A stretch of DNA of 25,458 nucleotides from Clostridiales bacterium (GTDB lineage Bacteria; Bacillota; Clostridia; Christensenellales; QALW01), in the NCBI GenBank assembly GCA_018376855.1, contig JAHAAN010000009.1:1-25458 (forward strand). The letters run 5' to 3'. The notes beneath the pieces were generated by a model. The model did no database searches. It was not told the DNA's origin and was given only the letters and a program-made list of their open reading frames with translations. Position 1 is the stretch's first letter, and every line of letters begins with the position of its first letter. Both the position numbers and the translations under genes were made by a program. This document shows, piece by piece, positions 15,980-24,275 of the stretch.

Positions 15980-17942
15980 TTTCATCCTCCAAAGCAAGCC
16001 GGAGCGCTTTAATCGCATCCCTGAGTTTTGCGGCCTTTTCAAAATCAAGCTTCTGCGCGGCGGCAAGCATCTCCCGCTCCATGCGCGACAGCTCGCTTTT
16101 AAGCTCGGCAGCGCTCTGCTTTCTGCCGCCTTTCTCTTCAAACGGCTTCGTTATTTCAATAACATCGCGCACCGATTTAACGATTGTTTTGGGCACGATA
16201 TGGTTTCTCTCGTTATATTCTATCTGCTTTTTACGGCGGCGGTTTGTCTCGTCGATCGCCCGCTGCATGGATTCCGTAACCGTATCGGCATAAAGAATGA
16301 CTTTTCCCTCGGCATTTCTCGCAGCACGGCCAATGGTCTGGATCAAAGAACGGTCGGAGCGCAAAAAGCCCTCCTTATCGGCGTCCAAGATCGCAACCAG
16401 CGCGACCTCCGGAAGATCCAAGCCCTCGCGCAGCAAATTGATGCCTACCAGCACGTCAAATTCACCCATGCGAAGATCCCGCAGAATTTCCATACGCTCG
16501 ATCGTATGCACGTCCGAATGCAGATACCGCACGCGAATTCCGATCTCTTTAAAATAATCCGTCAGCATTTCCGCCATACGCTTAGTAAGCGTGGTAACAA
16601 GCACGCGGAAACCCTTTTCCGTAACCTCGCGGATCTCCCCGGCAAGATCGTCCACCTGATTGGCGATGGGATGAATTTGAATTTCGGGGTCAAGCAGCCC
16701 CGTAGGGCGAACGATCTGCTCCGCCACAAGCCCCGCCTTATCCAGCTCATACTGAGCAGGCGTTGCGCTGATGCAGATCATTTGGTTAAAGCGCTCGTTA
16801 AATTCATCAAAATTCAAGGGTCTGTTATCCAGCGCGCTGGGCAAGCGAAAGCCGTACTCCACCAAGCGCTCCTTACGCGAACGGTCGCCGGCATACATAG
16901 CGCGCAGCTGCGGCAGGGTAACGTGGCTCTCGTCCACCACCATCAAAAAATCGTCGGGAAAGTAGTCCAACAGCGTATACGGAGGCTGGCCGGGCGCTCT
17001 GCCGTCCAAATAGCGTGAATAATTTTCGATGCCCGAACAGTAGCCGATTTCTTTGATCATCTCCACATCGTAGCTTGTGCGCTGCTGAATGCGCTGCGCC
17101 TCCAGCAGCTTTCCCTGCTCCGTAAGCTCTGCCGTTCTGAGCTGCATATCGCGGCTGATCTCCACAGCGGCGTGCTTAAGCCGATCCTCATCGGCCGCAT
17201 AGTGCGTATTAGGGAACAGCATATAATGCCCAAGCGCATGAATCGCCTTGCCCGTTACGACGTCGATCTCGCTGATGCGGTCGATCTCGTCGCCAAACAG
17301 CTCCACACGAACAGCTTTATCGCTGCTGGACGGGGGGAAAATCTCCACCGAATCTCCTCGCACGCGAAAGGTGCCGCGGTTAAAATCCATGTCGTTGCGC
17401 TCAAACTGCATTTCCACCAAACGCTCAAGCAGCGCCTCGCGCGACAGCTGCGCGCCGGGCCGAAGCGACATCGACATTTTTCGGTACATACTCGGATCGC
17501 CCAAGCCGTAAATACATGAAACGCTTGCCACTACGATTACGTCGCGGCGCTCCTGCAATGCCGCCGTAGCGCTGTGGCGCAGCTTTTCGATCTCATCGTT
17601 GATCGAACTGTCCTTTTCAATATAGGTATCCGTACTGGGAATGTATGCCTCCGGCTGGTAATAATCGTAGAAGCTAACAAAATACTCCACGGCATTTTCA
17701 GGGAAAAACTCCTTAAACTCGCTGCAAAGCTGGGCTGCAAGCGTTTTATTGTGCGCAAGCACTAATGTAGGCCTCTGCAGCTGCTGGATTACGTTGGCAA
17801 CGGTAAATGTCTTTCCGGAGCCTGTTACGCCGAGCAAAACCTCTGTCCGCAAGCCGTCCCGCATGCCCTGCACCAGCTCACGGATCGCCTGCGGCTGGTC
17901 GCCCGAAGGCATATAAGGCGCATGAAGCTTAAATTCGCCCAT
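15972..17942 (-). CDS. uvrB: Excinuclease ABC subunit B
   Basis: A 656-residue UvrB, the helicase-like subunit that loads on damaged DNA, probes it with its beta-hairpin and recruits UvrC. Visible features: the helicase Walker A GVTGSGKTF, the beta-hairpin region YDYYQPEAYIPSTDTY, DESH in motif II, the late helicase motif QTIGRAARN, and a C-terminal UVR helix pair (LSRMEREMLAAAQKLDFEKAAKLRD). The ATG at 17942 is preceded by GGGGAGG; the upstream open frame holds the promoter. I see no GAAC-N4-GTTC LexA box of Bacillus type at the promoter, so SOS control is not evident. Confidence 0.98.
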   Translation of the reverse strand: MGEFKLHAPYMPSGDQPQAIRELVQGMRDGLRTEVLLGVTGSGKTFTVANVIQQLQRPTLVLAHNKTLAAQLCSEFKEFFPENAVEYFVSFYDYYQPEAYIPSTDTYIEKDSSINDEIEKLRHSATAALQERRDVIVVASVSCIYGLGDPSMYRKMSMSLRPGAQLSREALLERLVEMQFERNDMDFNRGTFRVRGDSVEIFPPSSSDKAVRVELFGDEIDRISEIDVVTGKAIHALGHYMLFPNTHYAADEDRLKHAAVEISRDMQLRTAELTEQGKLLEAQRIQQRTSYDVEMIKEIGYCSGIENYSRYLDGRAPGQPPYTLLDYFPDDFLMVVDESHVTLPQLRAMYAGDRSRKERLVEYGFRLPSALDNRPLNFDEFNERFNQMICISATPAQYELDKAGLVAEQIVRPTGLLDPEIQIHPIANQVDDLAGEIREVTEKGFRVLVTTLTKRMAEMLTDYFKEIGIRVRYLHSDVHTIERMEILRDLRMGEFDVLVGINLLREGLDLPEVALVAILDADKEGFLRSDRSLIQTIGRAARNAEGKVILYADTVTESMQRAIDETNRRRKKQIEYNERNHIVPKTIVKSVRDVIEITKPFEEKGGRKQSAAELKSELSRMEREMLAAAQKLDFEKAAKLRDAIKALRLALEDENA

Positions 17943-17985
17943 CCGAAGTTTTTCCTCCCCTGTCCCCGTTTTGATTTTGCTTTTT

Positions 17986-18014
17986 ATTATACTATGAATT
18001 GTGCCGAATTGCAA
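17986..18014 (-). promoter_or_regulatory. Promoter of uvrB-uvrA-GNAT
   Basis: On the minus strand TTGCAA (18014-18009) and a perfect TATAAT (17991-17986) are 17 bp apart, 44 bp before the uvrB start. It diverges from the ThuA promoter. Confidence 0.75.
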
Positions 18015-18076
18015 TATAATTAAACATTGAGCCTATCTGCCTGCATATTTTCCGTGTTCGGCACAGATGAATCCTA

Positions 18077-18105
18077 TTTACTTAAAAAGGCACGAATGCT
18101 ATAAT
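18077..18105 (+). promoter_or_regulatory. Promoter of the ThuA-like gene
   Basis: A perfect TATAAT at 18100-18105 has TTTACT 17 bp upstream (18077-18082). The -35 is weak. It lies 38 bp before the start codon. Confidence 0.6.
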
Positions 18106-18143
18106 AAAAATCAAGAGCCTACCGCGAAAGGAACGATTCCGCT

Positions 18144-18806
18144 ATGAAAATCCTGATAACCTGCGACGACTATTGGCATCCCGGCGAGGTGATAGAAAAA
18201 GGCCTGCTGTTTTTAAAAGAATACGGCCATGACCTGCACTTCATAAGAGACGCAAAGGACATTCTGACCCCGAATATGCTTGCGGAATATCCTTTATTTA
18301 TCAATGCGAAAATGAATCAGATCGGGAACGGTAACACGCATATTTGGTTTGAAAAAGGCGTTTCGGAGCTGGAGGTAAAGGACATAGAAAACTACGTTCG
18401 ATCCGGCGGCGGATTTATTGCGCTCCATGCAGGAAATTCTTACTTTTGGAATGAATCGGAGGAATATTGCCGCCTCAGCGGCTGCGCCTTCGTAAAGCAT
18501 CCGCCCCGCTGCACGGTAACGGTGCGCCCCGTTAAGAAGCACCCCGTTACGGAAGGCATATCCGAATTTTCCATTCGGGACGAACATTATGAGATAGACC
18601 ATTTAGCCGAGGATGCCGAACTGCTGTTTGAAAGCGTATCAGAGACAGGCGGAACACAGCCGGCAGGCTATGTAAGACACTTAGGAAAGGGCAGAATATG
18701 CTCTCTCACGCCCGGCCATATTCTTTCCGTATTTCAAAATAAAGAATATAAAAAGATCATACGACAGGCTGTTGCATGGACAACCGGAAATGAAAAAGAC
18801 AAATGA
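18144..18806 (+). CDS. ThuA-like (trehalose-utilization type) protein
   Basis: A 220-residue cytoplasmic protein with the flavodoxin/glutamine-amidotransferase-like fold of the ThuA family. Family features are a short first strand (MKILITCDDYWHP), FEKGVSELEVKDIENYVRSGGGFIALHAG, the HPVTEGISEFSIRDEHYEID segment, and GYVRHLGKGRICSLTPGH near the end. ThuA was tied to trehalose and sucrose use in rhizobia, but members occur beside many sugar-oxidation genes and the reaction is unsettled. The ATG follows AAAGGA by nine bases. It stands alone between the uvr promoter and the convergent AraC gene. The sugar context (GH2 next door) supports a role in glycoside breakdown (inference). No clear terminator is seen in the 45 bp before the AraC stop. 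Confidence 0.85.
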   Translation: MKILITCDDYWHPGEVIEKGLLFLKEYGHDLHFIRDAKDILTPNMLAEYPLFINAKMNQIGNGNTHIWFEKGVSELEVKDIENYVRSGGGFIALHAGNSYFWNESEEYCRLSGCAFVKHPPRCTVTVRPVKKHPVTEGISEFSIRDEHYEIDHLAEDAELLFESVSETGGTQPAGYVRHLGKGRICSLTPGHILSVFQNKEYKKIIRQAVAWTTGNEKDK

Positions 18807-18851
18807 AAAAGCTTATTTAATTAGAACTGTGCCAAAAGCGTTATATCCTCA

Positions 18852-19625
18852 TTACCTCTGCGCGGCATAACTGCCGGGCGTCATGCCGGTAAGCTGCCGA
18901 AAGGAACGGATAAACTGATAGACATTTGCATACCCTGCCAGTTCGGCAACCTCCGTAACGGTATGCCGGCCGCTGAGCAGCAGCATTTTCGCCCGTTCCG
19001 CTCTTGCATAGCGAAGATCAAGCATCGGCGTAACGCCGAACAAATTCCGATACACAACGTAAAACCGCGGCGCGCTCAAATGCACGCTGCGCGCCATGCG
19101 CTCCACGCTCCAGTCCGTTTCCGTATGGATCAACATATATTCCCGAAAGGCACGCAGACGCTCCTGCACATCGGCCGCCGGAAGAGAGACCGCTCTCTCC
19201 GCCGGCTGCACCGTGCGCGCCATATAAAGCAGCACGCGCGAAAGCAAAACGTCCAAGCCCTGCTTTCGAAAGCTTCTGTTTGCAAAAAATTCGCGCTCAA
19301 GCTCCGCCATAAGCAGCGTAAGCGCCTCTCCGCCGGCCTGATAAATTTTATTTGTTTCAAGCCCAAACTCCCGCATCTGCTCCTGCACATTTCCCGTCAA
19401 ATGCATCCAATCATGAAGCAAAGGTCCTTTTGCCTTAATCATATGGGGCGTATGCGGAGCAAGAATAATCACGCTTCCCGAAGCAAGCGAAAAGCTCCGA
19501 CCCTCGCAGAGAAGAACCGCTTCGGATATAAAATGCAGAAAAACAAAATCGTCCGTACCGTTTTTCCGCTCGAGCACAAAATCCGCCTTTTCCGGCCAGC
19601 GATGACGCACCGCAAAAACCTCCAT
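18852..19625 (-). CDS. AraC-family transcriptional regulator
   Basis: A 257-residue regulator. The N-terminal cupin-like sensor (about 10-90) includes FVFLHFISEAVLL and GSVIILAPHTPHMIKAKGP; the C-terminal AraC domain (about 160-255) has two helix-turn-helix motifs, MARSVHLSAPRFYVVYRNLFG and the family signature HTVTEVAELAGYANVYQFIRSFRQLTGMTPG-like wording. Such proteins usually bind a sugar and activate nearby genes. The ATG at 19625 follows GGGGAG by six bases. It is divergently transcribed from a GH2 glycosidase with overlapping control signals, so that gene is the likely target (inference). Confidence 0.93.
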   Translation of the reverse strand: MEVFAVRHRWPEKADFVLERKNGTDDFVFLHFISEAVLLCEGRSFSLASGSVIILAPHTPHMIKAKGPLLHDWMHLTGNVQEQMREFGLETNKIYQAGGEALTLLMAELEREFFANRSFRKQGLDVLLSRVLLYMARTVQPAERAVSLPAADVQERLRAFREYMLIHTETDWSVERMARSVHLSAPRFYVVYRNLFGVTPMLDLRYARAERAKMLLLSGRHTVTEVAELAGYANVYQFIRSFRQLTGMTPGSYAAQR

Positions 19626-19659
19626 CCATCTCTCCCCTTTTCGTTTTTTTGATAAAACA

Positions 19660-19688
19660 ACCTTACCGCTAAAAATAGAAAATGTCAA
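19660..19688 (-). promoter_or_regulatory. Promoter of the AraC regulator gene
   Basis: On the minus strand TTGACA (19688-19683) and TAAGGT (19665-19660) are 17 bp apart, 34 bp before the start codon. Confidence 0.65.
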
Positions 19689-19710
19689 TCGCAAAATAGG
19701 AAAAGACATT
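19681..19710. promoter_or_regulatory. Inverted repeat linking the divergent AraC/GH2 promoters
   Basis: AATGTC (19681-19686) and GACATT (19705-19710) form an inverted repeat whose arms overlap the -35 boxes of both divergent promoters. It is a candidate operator; AraC sites are often direct repeats, so the assignment is tentative. Confidence 0.4.
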
Positions 19711-19737
19711 GAAAAGGAACGGGCGCGTTTGTATAAT
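19709..19737 (+). promoter_or_regulatory. Promoter of the GH2 gene
   Basis: TTGAAA (19709-19714) and a perfect TATAAT (19732-19737) are 17 bp apart, 44 bp before the start codon. Confidence 0.75.
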
Positions 19738-19781
19738 TGATATCGAAATACATTCCTATCACAAAAGGTTGGAGGCAGATA

Positions 19782-21428
19782 ATGATAAACTCAATTCCAA
19801 GACCGGAGCACCCAACTCCGCAGCTGATGCGCAAGCATTGGGTAAATCTTAACGGACAATGGCAGTTTCAATATGACTACGGCTTCTCGGGCACAGAACG
19901 GGGCTTTGAAAAGGATTTTCCGTTTGAACGCGAAATCACCGTGCCCTTTTGCCCGGAAAGCGGTCTTTCCGGCATCGGCAACACGGACTTTATGGACTGC
20001 GTATGGTACCGCCGCACCTTCTCCTTGCCGGAAGACTGGAGCGAACGCACCTTTCTGCACATCGGCGCGTGCGACTATGAGGCAAACGTATGGATCAACG
20101 GCCGGCACGCGGGAAACCATATCGGCGGCTACGTCTCTTTTTCTTTCGACATCACCGGCTTTCTACAACAAGGCGAAAACACCGTAACCATCCGCGCAAT
20201 CGACCGCCTGCGAGACTTTACACAGCCCGGCGGAAAGCAATGCGGGCAATATGAATCCTGCGGGTGCAGCTACACGCGCACCACGGGCATCTGGCAGACC
20301 GTATGGCTGGAAGGCCGGCCAAACACATACATAGAAAGTTTTAAGCTGACGCCTTTATGCGAACAGCAGGCGCTGCAAATCGAAGTCGTATGCAAAAATG
20401 CCGGCGGCAAAAAAATATGCGCAGAAGCCTTTTGGGAAGACACTCCCGTTGGTAAAGCAGAAGCGACGGTATGCGGAGAATGCGCGCATTTTCTGCTTCC
20501 TCTTTCCGTGCTCAAGCTTTGGGAGACCGGAAACGGCGCGCTGTACGACCTGCGGCTTTTCTTATGCGACGACGTTATCGAATCCTATTTCGCAATGCGC
20601 TCGCTCTCTTGGGAAAATAGTTGTTTACATATAAACGGGAATCCGATTTTTCAGCGTCTTGTGCTCGATCAGGGATTTTATCCGGACGGCATTTACACCG
20701 CGCCGACGGAGGAAGCGCTCAAGCGCGACATCAAACTGTCTATGGCGATGGGCTTTAACGGCGCAAGGCTGCATCAGAAGGTCTTTGAACCGCGCTTCCT
20801 ATACCACTGCGATAAGCTGGGATATCTTGTATGGGGCGAGCATGCCAACTGGATGCTGGATATCAGCCGCCCGGAAGCATGGCAGGGTTTCCTGCCGGAA
20901 TGGCTGGAAATTTTGAAGCGGGATTACAACCACCCCGCCATTATCGGATGGTGCCCGTTAAACGAAACGCAGGGAAATCAAAATCCGCACTTTGTAAAAA
21001 TGCTTCGGGACATGACCAAGGCATACGATCCCACACGCCCATATATTGACGCTTCGGGCTGGACGCATCAGGGAACGCTGAGCGACATTCAGGATGTGCA
21101 CAATTACGAACAGGATCCGGATACGTTTCGCGCGCTCTTCGGCGGCGCTGACGCCCCGCCGTTCATCAGCGAATACGGCGGCACACGGTGCAGCGCCGAC
21201 GGATGGGGTTACGGCACAGCCGCAAAGGATTCCGCCGAGCTTTTAGAGCGTTTCCGCGCCTTAACGGAAATCCTGATGCAGAACCCCGCCGTAAGCGCAC
21301 TGTGCTACACACAGCTGACGGATGTAGAACAGGAACAAAACGGGCTGTACACCTATGACCGGCAGCCGAAGCTGAATCCCGCGGATGTAAAAAGCATTTT
21401 GACGCAGACTGCGGCGGTTGAAAAATAG
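19782..21428 (+). CDS. Glycoside hydrolase family 2 protein
   Basis: A 548-residue GH2 retaining beta-glycosidase (beta-galactosidase/beta-glucuronidase/mannosidase group). Domain order is normal: jelly-roll sugar-binding domain (about 1-165; RKHWVNLNGQWQF, VWYRRTFSLP, VWINGRHAGNHIGGY), an immunoglobulin-like domain (about 170-265), and a TIM barrel. The acid/base is E395 in WCPLNE and the nucleophile E464 in FISEYGG. No signal peptide is seen, so it should act on imported oligosaccharides. It is shorter than most GH2 enzymes but ends after the barrel, so looks complete. The ATG at 19782 follows GGAGG by six bases. It faces the AraC gene, its likely regulator, and its transcript would carry the cloverleaf before the terminator. 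The exact sugar cannot be read from the sequence. Confidence 0.92.
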   Translation: MINSIPRPEHPTPQLMRKHWVNLNGQWQFQYDYGFSGTERGFEKDFPFEREITVPFCPESGLSGIGNTDFMDCVWYRRTFSLPEDWSERTFLHIGACDYEANVWINGRHAGNHIGGYVSFSFDITGFLQQGENTVTIRAIDRLRDFTQPGGKQCGQYESCGCSYTRTTGIWQTVWLEGRPNTYIESFKLTPLCEQQALQIEVVCKNAGGKKICAEAFWEDTPVGKAEATVCGECAHFLLPLSVLKLWETGNGALYDLRLFLCDDVIESYFAMRSLSWENSCLHINGNPIFQRLVLDQGFYPDGIYTAPTEEALKRDIKLSMAMGFNGARLHQKVFEPRFLYHCDKLGYLVWGEHANWMLDISRPEAWQGFLPEWLEILKRDYNHPAIIGWCPLNETQGNQNPHFVKMLRDMTKAYDPTRPYIDASGWTHQGTLSDIQDVHNYEQDPDTFRALFGGADAPPFISEYGGTRCSADGWGYGTAAKDSAELLERFRALTEILMQNPAVSALCYTQLTDVEQEQNGLYTYDRQPKLNPADVKSILTQTAAVEK

Positions 21429-21449
21429 AATTATCACTGCTTGCCGATA

Positions 21450-21532
21450 CAGCGGGGCGCACGGACGCCCACGGCGTCAAAGCCCCCAAAGGGGGCTTTC
21501 CCTGCGCATCGCGCAGGGCGTGCGCCCCGCTG
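21450..21532. other. Perfect 83-nt cloverleaf (four-way junction) element
   Basis: A 14-bp perfect outer stem (CAGCGGGGCGCACG, 21450-21463, with 21519-21532) encloses three back-to-back perfect hairpins: GACGCC-CAC-GGCGTC (21464-21478), AAAGCCCCC-AAA-GGGGGCTTT (21479-21499) and CCCTGCGC-ATC-GCGCAGGG (21500-21518). There are no unpaired bases at the junction and no mismatches; only three triloops (nine bases) are unpaired. Either strand can fold this way. It lies 21 bp after the GH2 stop and before the shared terminator. It is not a tRNA. It could be a mobile or REP-like palindromic repeat, or a structured 3' UTR. Confidence 0.9.
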
Positions 21533-21555
21533 CCGCTATACATGCCGAAAACTTT

Positions 21556-21592
21556 AAAAAAGGACGTTCCGAACTCGGAGCGTCCTTTTTTT
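21556..21592. terminator. Bidirectional terminator between GH2 and the SGNH gene
   Basis: An 11-bp perfect stem (AAAAAAGGACG, 21556-21566, with 21581-21591) holds an inner TCCGA/TCGGA stem and has A and T runs on its two sides. It can stop transcripts from both the plus-strand GH2 gene and the minus-strand DUF368/SGNH unit. Confidence 0.9.
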
Positions 21593-21593
21593 C

Positions 21594-22400
21594 TTAAACT
21601 CCCGCCGCAGGCAGCTTCAGCCACGGCTGCTCGCCGATCAGCCCGATCTCCCGAAAATCGTTCAGATTGTGGCGGATAATATAATCTATATAAGCCGTAA
21701 CCATATGCCCCGTCAGCGCATAACCGCACGGATTCAAATGCCCGTTCAAATAAAACCGTTCACGGAACGCAGCGTCGTTCACCGGCGCATAAGCACGGAA
21801 ATCCAGCACATAAGAATTTTCAAAGAAGCCTGCAAGCTCATGCATTCTCACCGCATGAAGATCCGCCAGCTTTTCCCTTTCGGCATCCAGCTGCTGAACC
21901 GGCATCGTCATAAAAAAGAACTTAGCCTGCGGCGAAATTTGCTTGAGGCGCTGAACGATCGCCGCATAATATCCTGTAAAGGTCGGCTTATTTTTAGAGG
22001 GATCCTCAAGATTTATATCCTCTAACGAACCTACTTCTCCCCAAAGGTTAAGCAGATCGTTCACTCCCAGCGCAATGATATAAGCTCTGCACGCTTTTTC
22101 CGGCGCCCAAAAGCCGTTCGCCTCCGCAAAGCTTTCCAAATACTCGCGCGCCGTCATGCCGCCGCGTGAAAAATTGTAAACCGTATTGCCTGTCATCCGC
22201 GCAAAAAACTGCCCCCATGAATAATCAAAGCAATCGAAATACGCCATGGATCCGTCCGGCTCGTGCCGTTCAAATTCGCCGGAAGAAAGGCTGTCTCCTA
22301 TGCATCCAACAGTCCTTAGAATTCCGCAAAACCCGCCGTTTGCAGGAAAGCACTCCAGCGGTTTCTCATCCGCATTTTCGATCCACCTGTTTATATCCAT
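21594..22400 (-). CDS. SGNH/GDSL-family hydrolase
   Basis: A 268-residue cytoplasmic SGNH hydrolase without a signal peptide. Block I is TVGCIGDSLSSGEF with the nucleophile serine, the glycine block appears as NFSRGGMTAREY, and block III is IIALGVNDLLNL with the oxyanion asparagine. The histidine is probably that of YLNGHLNPCGY; the usual aspartate three residues before it is absent. It probably removes acyl groups from a carbohydrate. The ATG at 22400 follows AAGGAG. It lies 14 bp after the second DUF368 gene, so it shares that transcript and may act on an envelope-related intermediate (inference). It shows little motif similarity to the SGNH protein at the left edge beyond the blocks. Confidence 0.85.
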   Translation of the reverse strand: MDINRWIENADEKPLECFPANGGFCGILRTVGCIGDSLSSGEFERHEPDGSMAYFDCFDYSWGQFFARMTGNTVYNFSRGGMTAREYLESFAEANGFWAPEKACRAYIIALGVNDLLNLWGEVGSLEDINLEDPSKNKPTFTGYYAAIVQRLKQISPQAKFFFMTMPVQQLDAEREKLADLHAVRMHELAGFFENSYVLDFRAYAPVNDAAFRERFYLNGHLNPCGYALTGHMVTAYIDYIIRHNLNDFREIGLIGEQPWLKLPAAGV

Positions 22401-22414
22401 TTTATTTCTCTCCT

Positions 22415-23260
22415 TTATTCATCCTTTGCAAAGCGCGAAAGGCTCATGATCCCCATAATGCCCAGCACAAATGTAATCAAACAAATAACGATGTTCAAGC
22501 TCCACCACACAACATCAGCATTCTGCGGAATATTAGGAAGAATCGTTTCCTTAAAAATCTCGCCTGTAGAGCCGATGACAAATCCAAGAATGATGCAGTA
22601 GGTCTGGTGAGGAAATTTATTCATCGTCCATTCCAGCGGGCGTGTGGTAAGAATGACCCCTATACCGACGCCCAACGCCAAAAACAGGATATAAGCGAGA
22701 TCAAAGCTCTTAATGGCCGCAAGCGTCGTTTCATACATACCCAACACCAGCAGCATATGCGAAGTGCTGATTCCCGGCAGCACAAGCGCAACCGCAATAA
22801 TAATGCCGCCCGCAAGCCACATGATGATATTGCTCAGCCCAAAACCGTTTGCAACGGTAAAAACGCCTTTGGGAATAAAGCCGATCCCCACGATGATCGC
22901 CAAACCGATCAGAATATACACCGCGGAGGAGACGCCAAACTTACTCTCCCTCGTCTTTTTATAAATCGCGGGAATTCCGCCGACCACCGCGCCGATAAAA
23001 AAGAACGCCACCGGCAGCGGAAATTTTTCCAACAGCCACGAGATCAAAAACGCCAGCGTGCCGATTCCTAACAGCGAGCCGAGAAGAAACTTTCCCAAAT
23101 ACAACAGATTTCCCTTTACATCCTTAGTAAAATGGCTTATGGAGGAAATCAGCCGGTCATAGATCCCCAGCAAGATCGCCATGGTCCCGCCGCTTACGCC
23201 CGGAACGCTCATGCTGGAACCGATAATAAAGCCCTTCAGCATTAAAATGAATGTTTTCAT
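22415..23260 (-). CDS. DUF368 membrane protein (PopT-type undecaprenyl-phosphate transporter)
   Basis: A 281-residue polytopic membrane protein of the DUF368 family. It carries the family's two inverted motifs, SVPGVSGGTMA near residue 18 and LPGISTSHMLLVLGMYE in the second half, with about eight membrane segments. DUF368 proteins (PopT) were shown to return undecaprenyl phosphate, the lipid carrier of cell-wall and envelope glycans, across the cytoplasmic membrane. In the second motif the usual GSG-like residues are replaced (GISTSH), unlike its neighbour. The start at 23260 has a weak ribosome site (AAGGG, then GGTG). It is the second gene of the unit, 50 bp after the first. Confidence 0.9.
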   Translation of the reverse strand: MKTFILMLKGFIIGSSMSVPGVSGGTMAILLGIYDRLISSISHFTKDVKGNLLYLGKFLLGSLLGIGTLAFLISWLLEKFPLPVAFFFIGAVVGGIPAIYKKTRESKFGVSSAVYILIGLAIIVGIGFIPKGVFTVANGFGLSNIIMWLAGGIIIAVALVLPGISTSHMLLVLGMYETTLAAIKSFDLAYILFLALGVGIGVILTTRPLEWTMNKFPHQTYCIILGFVIGSTGEIFKETILPNIPQNADVVWWSLNIVICLITFVLGIMGIMSLSRFAKDE

Positions 23261-23271
23261 AAAACACCGCC

Positions 23272-23290
23272 CTTACAAATCTTTGTAAAG
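23272..23290. promoter_or_regulatory. Inverted repeat between the two DUF368 genes
   Basis: TTACAAA (23273-23279) and TTTGTAA (23282-23288) form a 7-bp dyad with a two-base centre, close to the second gene's start. The centre is too short for a normal RNA hairpin, so it may be a protein site. Weak evidence. Confidence 0.3.
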
Positions 23291-23310
23291 TTTATGCTGT
23301 TCCGATTGTT

Positions 23311-24201
23311 TTAATTTCCGTTCGTATCCTTGCGATCGAGCCATTTTTTATAAAAGCTGAGAAGCAGCACAAACGCGCAGCCGATCACAAACCAAAGCAC
23401 ATGAAAGCTCTCTATTGAGATTGGGGGCTTTGGATTCTCCAGTGTTTTCGGGCCGACTGCAATCGCATACAGTGAACCAATCATCATGCCCAAAATCGCA
23501 TAGATCGTGGCGCTGCGATGCCGATCAAGCAGTTTCTTTATGCCGCGCAGTGAAATTACCACACCGGCCAGCACGCCGATTCCGAAAAAGAGAATGATCC
23601 ACAGATGGCCGAAATCAAAGCTGAGCGCCTCCTTGAGCGACGTAATGACCGGCACATAAAGCCCAAAGCACATTAAGATCGTAGAACCCGAAATGCCGGG
23701 AAGAACCATGGCTGAAATCGCCAAAATGCCGGCGAAAATCACATACAACGCAGTAAGCGGCGAAAAACCGATATCGTTTACAGACGACGAAAAATTAAAT
23801 GTGGATAAAGCGATCACTGCCGCCGCCCCCAGCGCCGCAAACGGAATATGCTTATAATTTCCGGCAATCGTTTGCTTTTCGGCAACAAGAACAAGCGGAA
23901 CAGAGGCCAGCACAAAGCCCAAAAACAACGAGCTGACCTGATAAATATGGCTGGTAAATACCGCGGACAGGATGAAAACCGCCAACCCCATGCCGATCAC
24001 CCAGCCAACTCCGAGCTTTAAAAGATACCTGACCGCCGCCAGCCGCTGCTCCTTCTTACCGCGGATAAGGTCGCTCAGCGAAGTGATAAATTCATCGTAA
24101 AAGCCCATGATAAACGCGATCGTCCCGCCGGAAACCCCCGGAACACTATCGGCAAGCGCCATAAAAAAACCGCCGAGAAATGTGTAAACTAACTTTTTCA
24201 T
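23311..24201 (-). CDS. DUF368 membrane protein (PopT-type), first of a tandem pair
   Basis: A 296-residue polytopic membrane protein, also DUF368: SVPGVSGGTIAFIMGFYDE near residue 19 and VLPGISGSTILMCFGLY in the second half, with about eight to nine membrane segments and a basic C-terminal tail (FYKKWLDRKD). Both family motifs are canonical. The expected role is undecaprenyl-phosphate recycling for peptidoglycan and other surface polymers. The start at 24201 follows GGAAGGA. Its own promoter lies 75-103 bp upstream. The protein is clearly diverged from the second copy, so the pair is an old duplication or two separate acquisitions rather than a recent repeat. Confidence 0.92.
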   Translation of the reverse strand: MKKLVYTFLGGFFMALADSVPGVSGGTIAFIMGFYDEFITSLSDLIRGKKEQRLAAVRYLLKLGVGWVIGMGLAVFILSAVFTSHIYQVSSLFLGFVLASVPLVLVAEKQTIAGNYKHIPFAALGAAAVIALSTFNFSSSVNDIGFSPLTALYVIFAGILAISAMVLPGISGSTILMCFGLYVPVITSLKEALSFDFGHLWIILFFGIGVLAGVVISLRGIKKLLDRHRSATIYAILGMMIGSLYAIAVGPKTLENPKPPISIESFHVLWFVIGCAFVLLLSFYKKWLDRKDTNGN

Positions 24202-24275
24202 TCTGATTTGTTTCCTTCCCCGTTCACTTTTGTATCTATGAACTGCACTAAAAAAATGGTTTACAGACCGCTTTC

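Noticed and set aside
15980..16141. Long N-terminal extension of uvrA
   Set aside because: It lies inside uvrB, is arginine-rich and unlike UvrA; the ATG at 15979 has the proper ribosome site and begins the family sequence.
15846..17018. 390-residue open frame antisense to uvrB/uvrA
   Set aside because: Shadow of uvrB, whose motifs and length are complete on the other strand.
17943..18060. LexA/SOS box upstream of uvrB
   Set aside because: I looked for GAAC-N4-GTTC around the promoter. A lone GAAC near 18060 has no partner at the right spacing.
21450..21532. tRNA gene suggested by the cloverleaf
   Set aside because: There is no seven-base acceptor stem, T-loop consensus, D-loop or seven-base anticodon loop; all loops are three bases and the outer stem is 14 bp.
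22166..23071. 301-residue plus-strand open frame across the SGNH and DUF368 genes
   Set aside because: It is rich in basic residues with no fold-like pattern and spans two well supported minus-strand genes.
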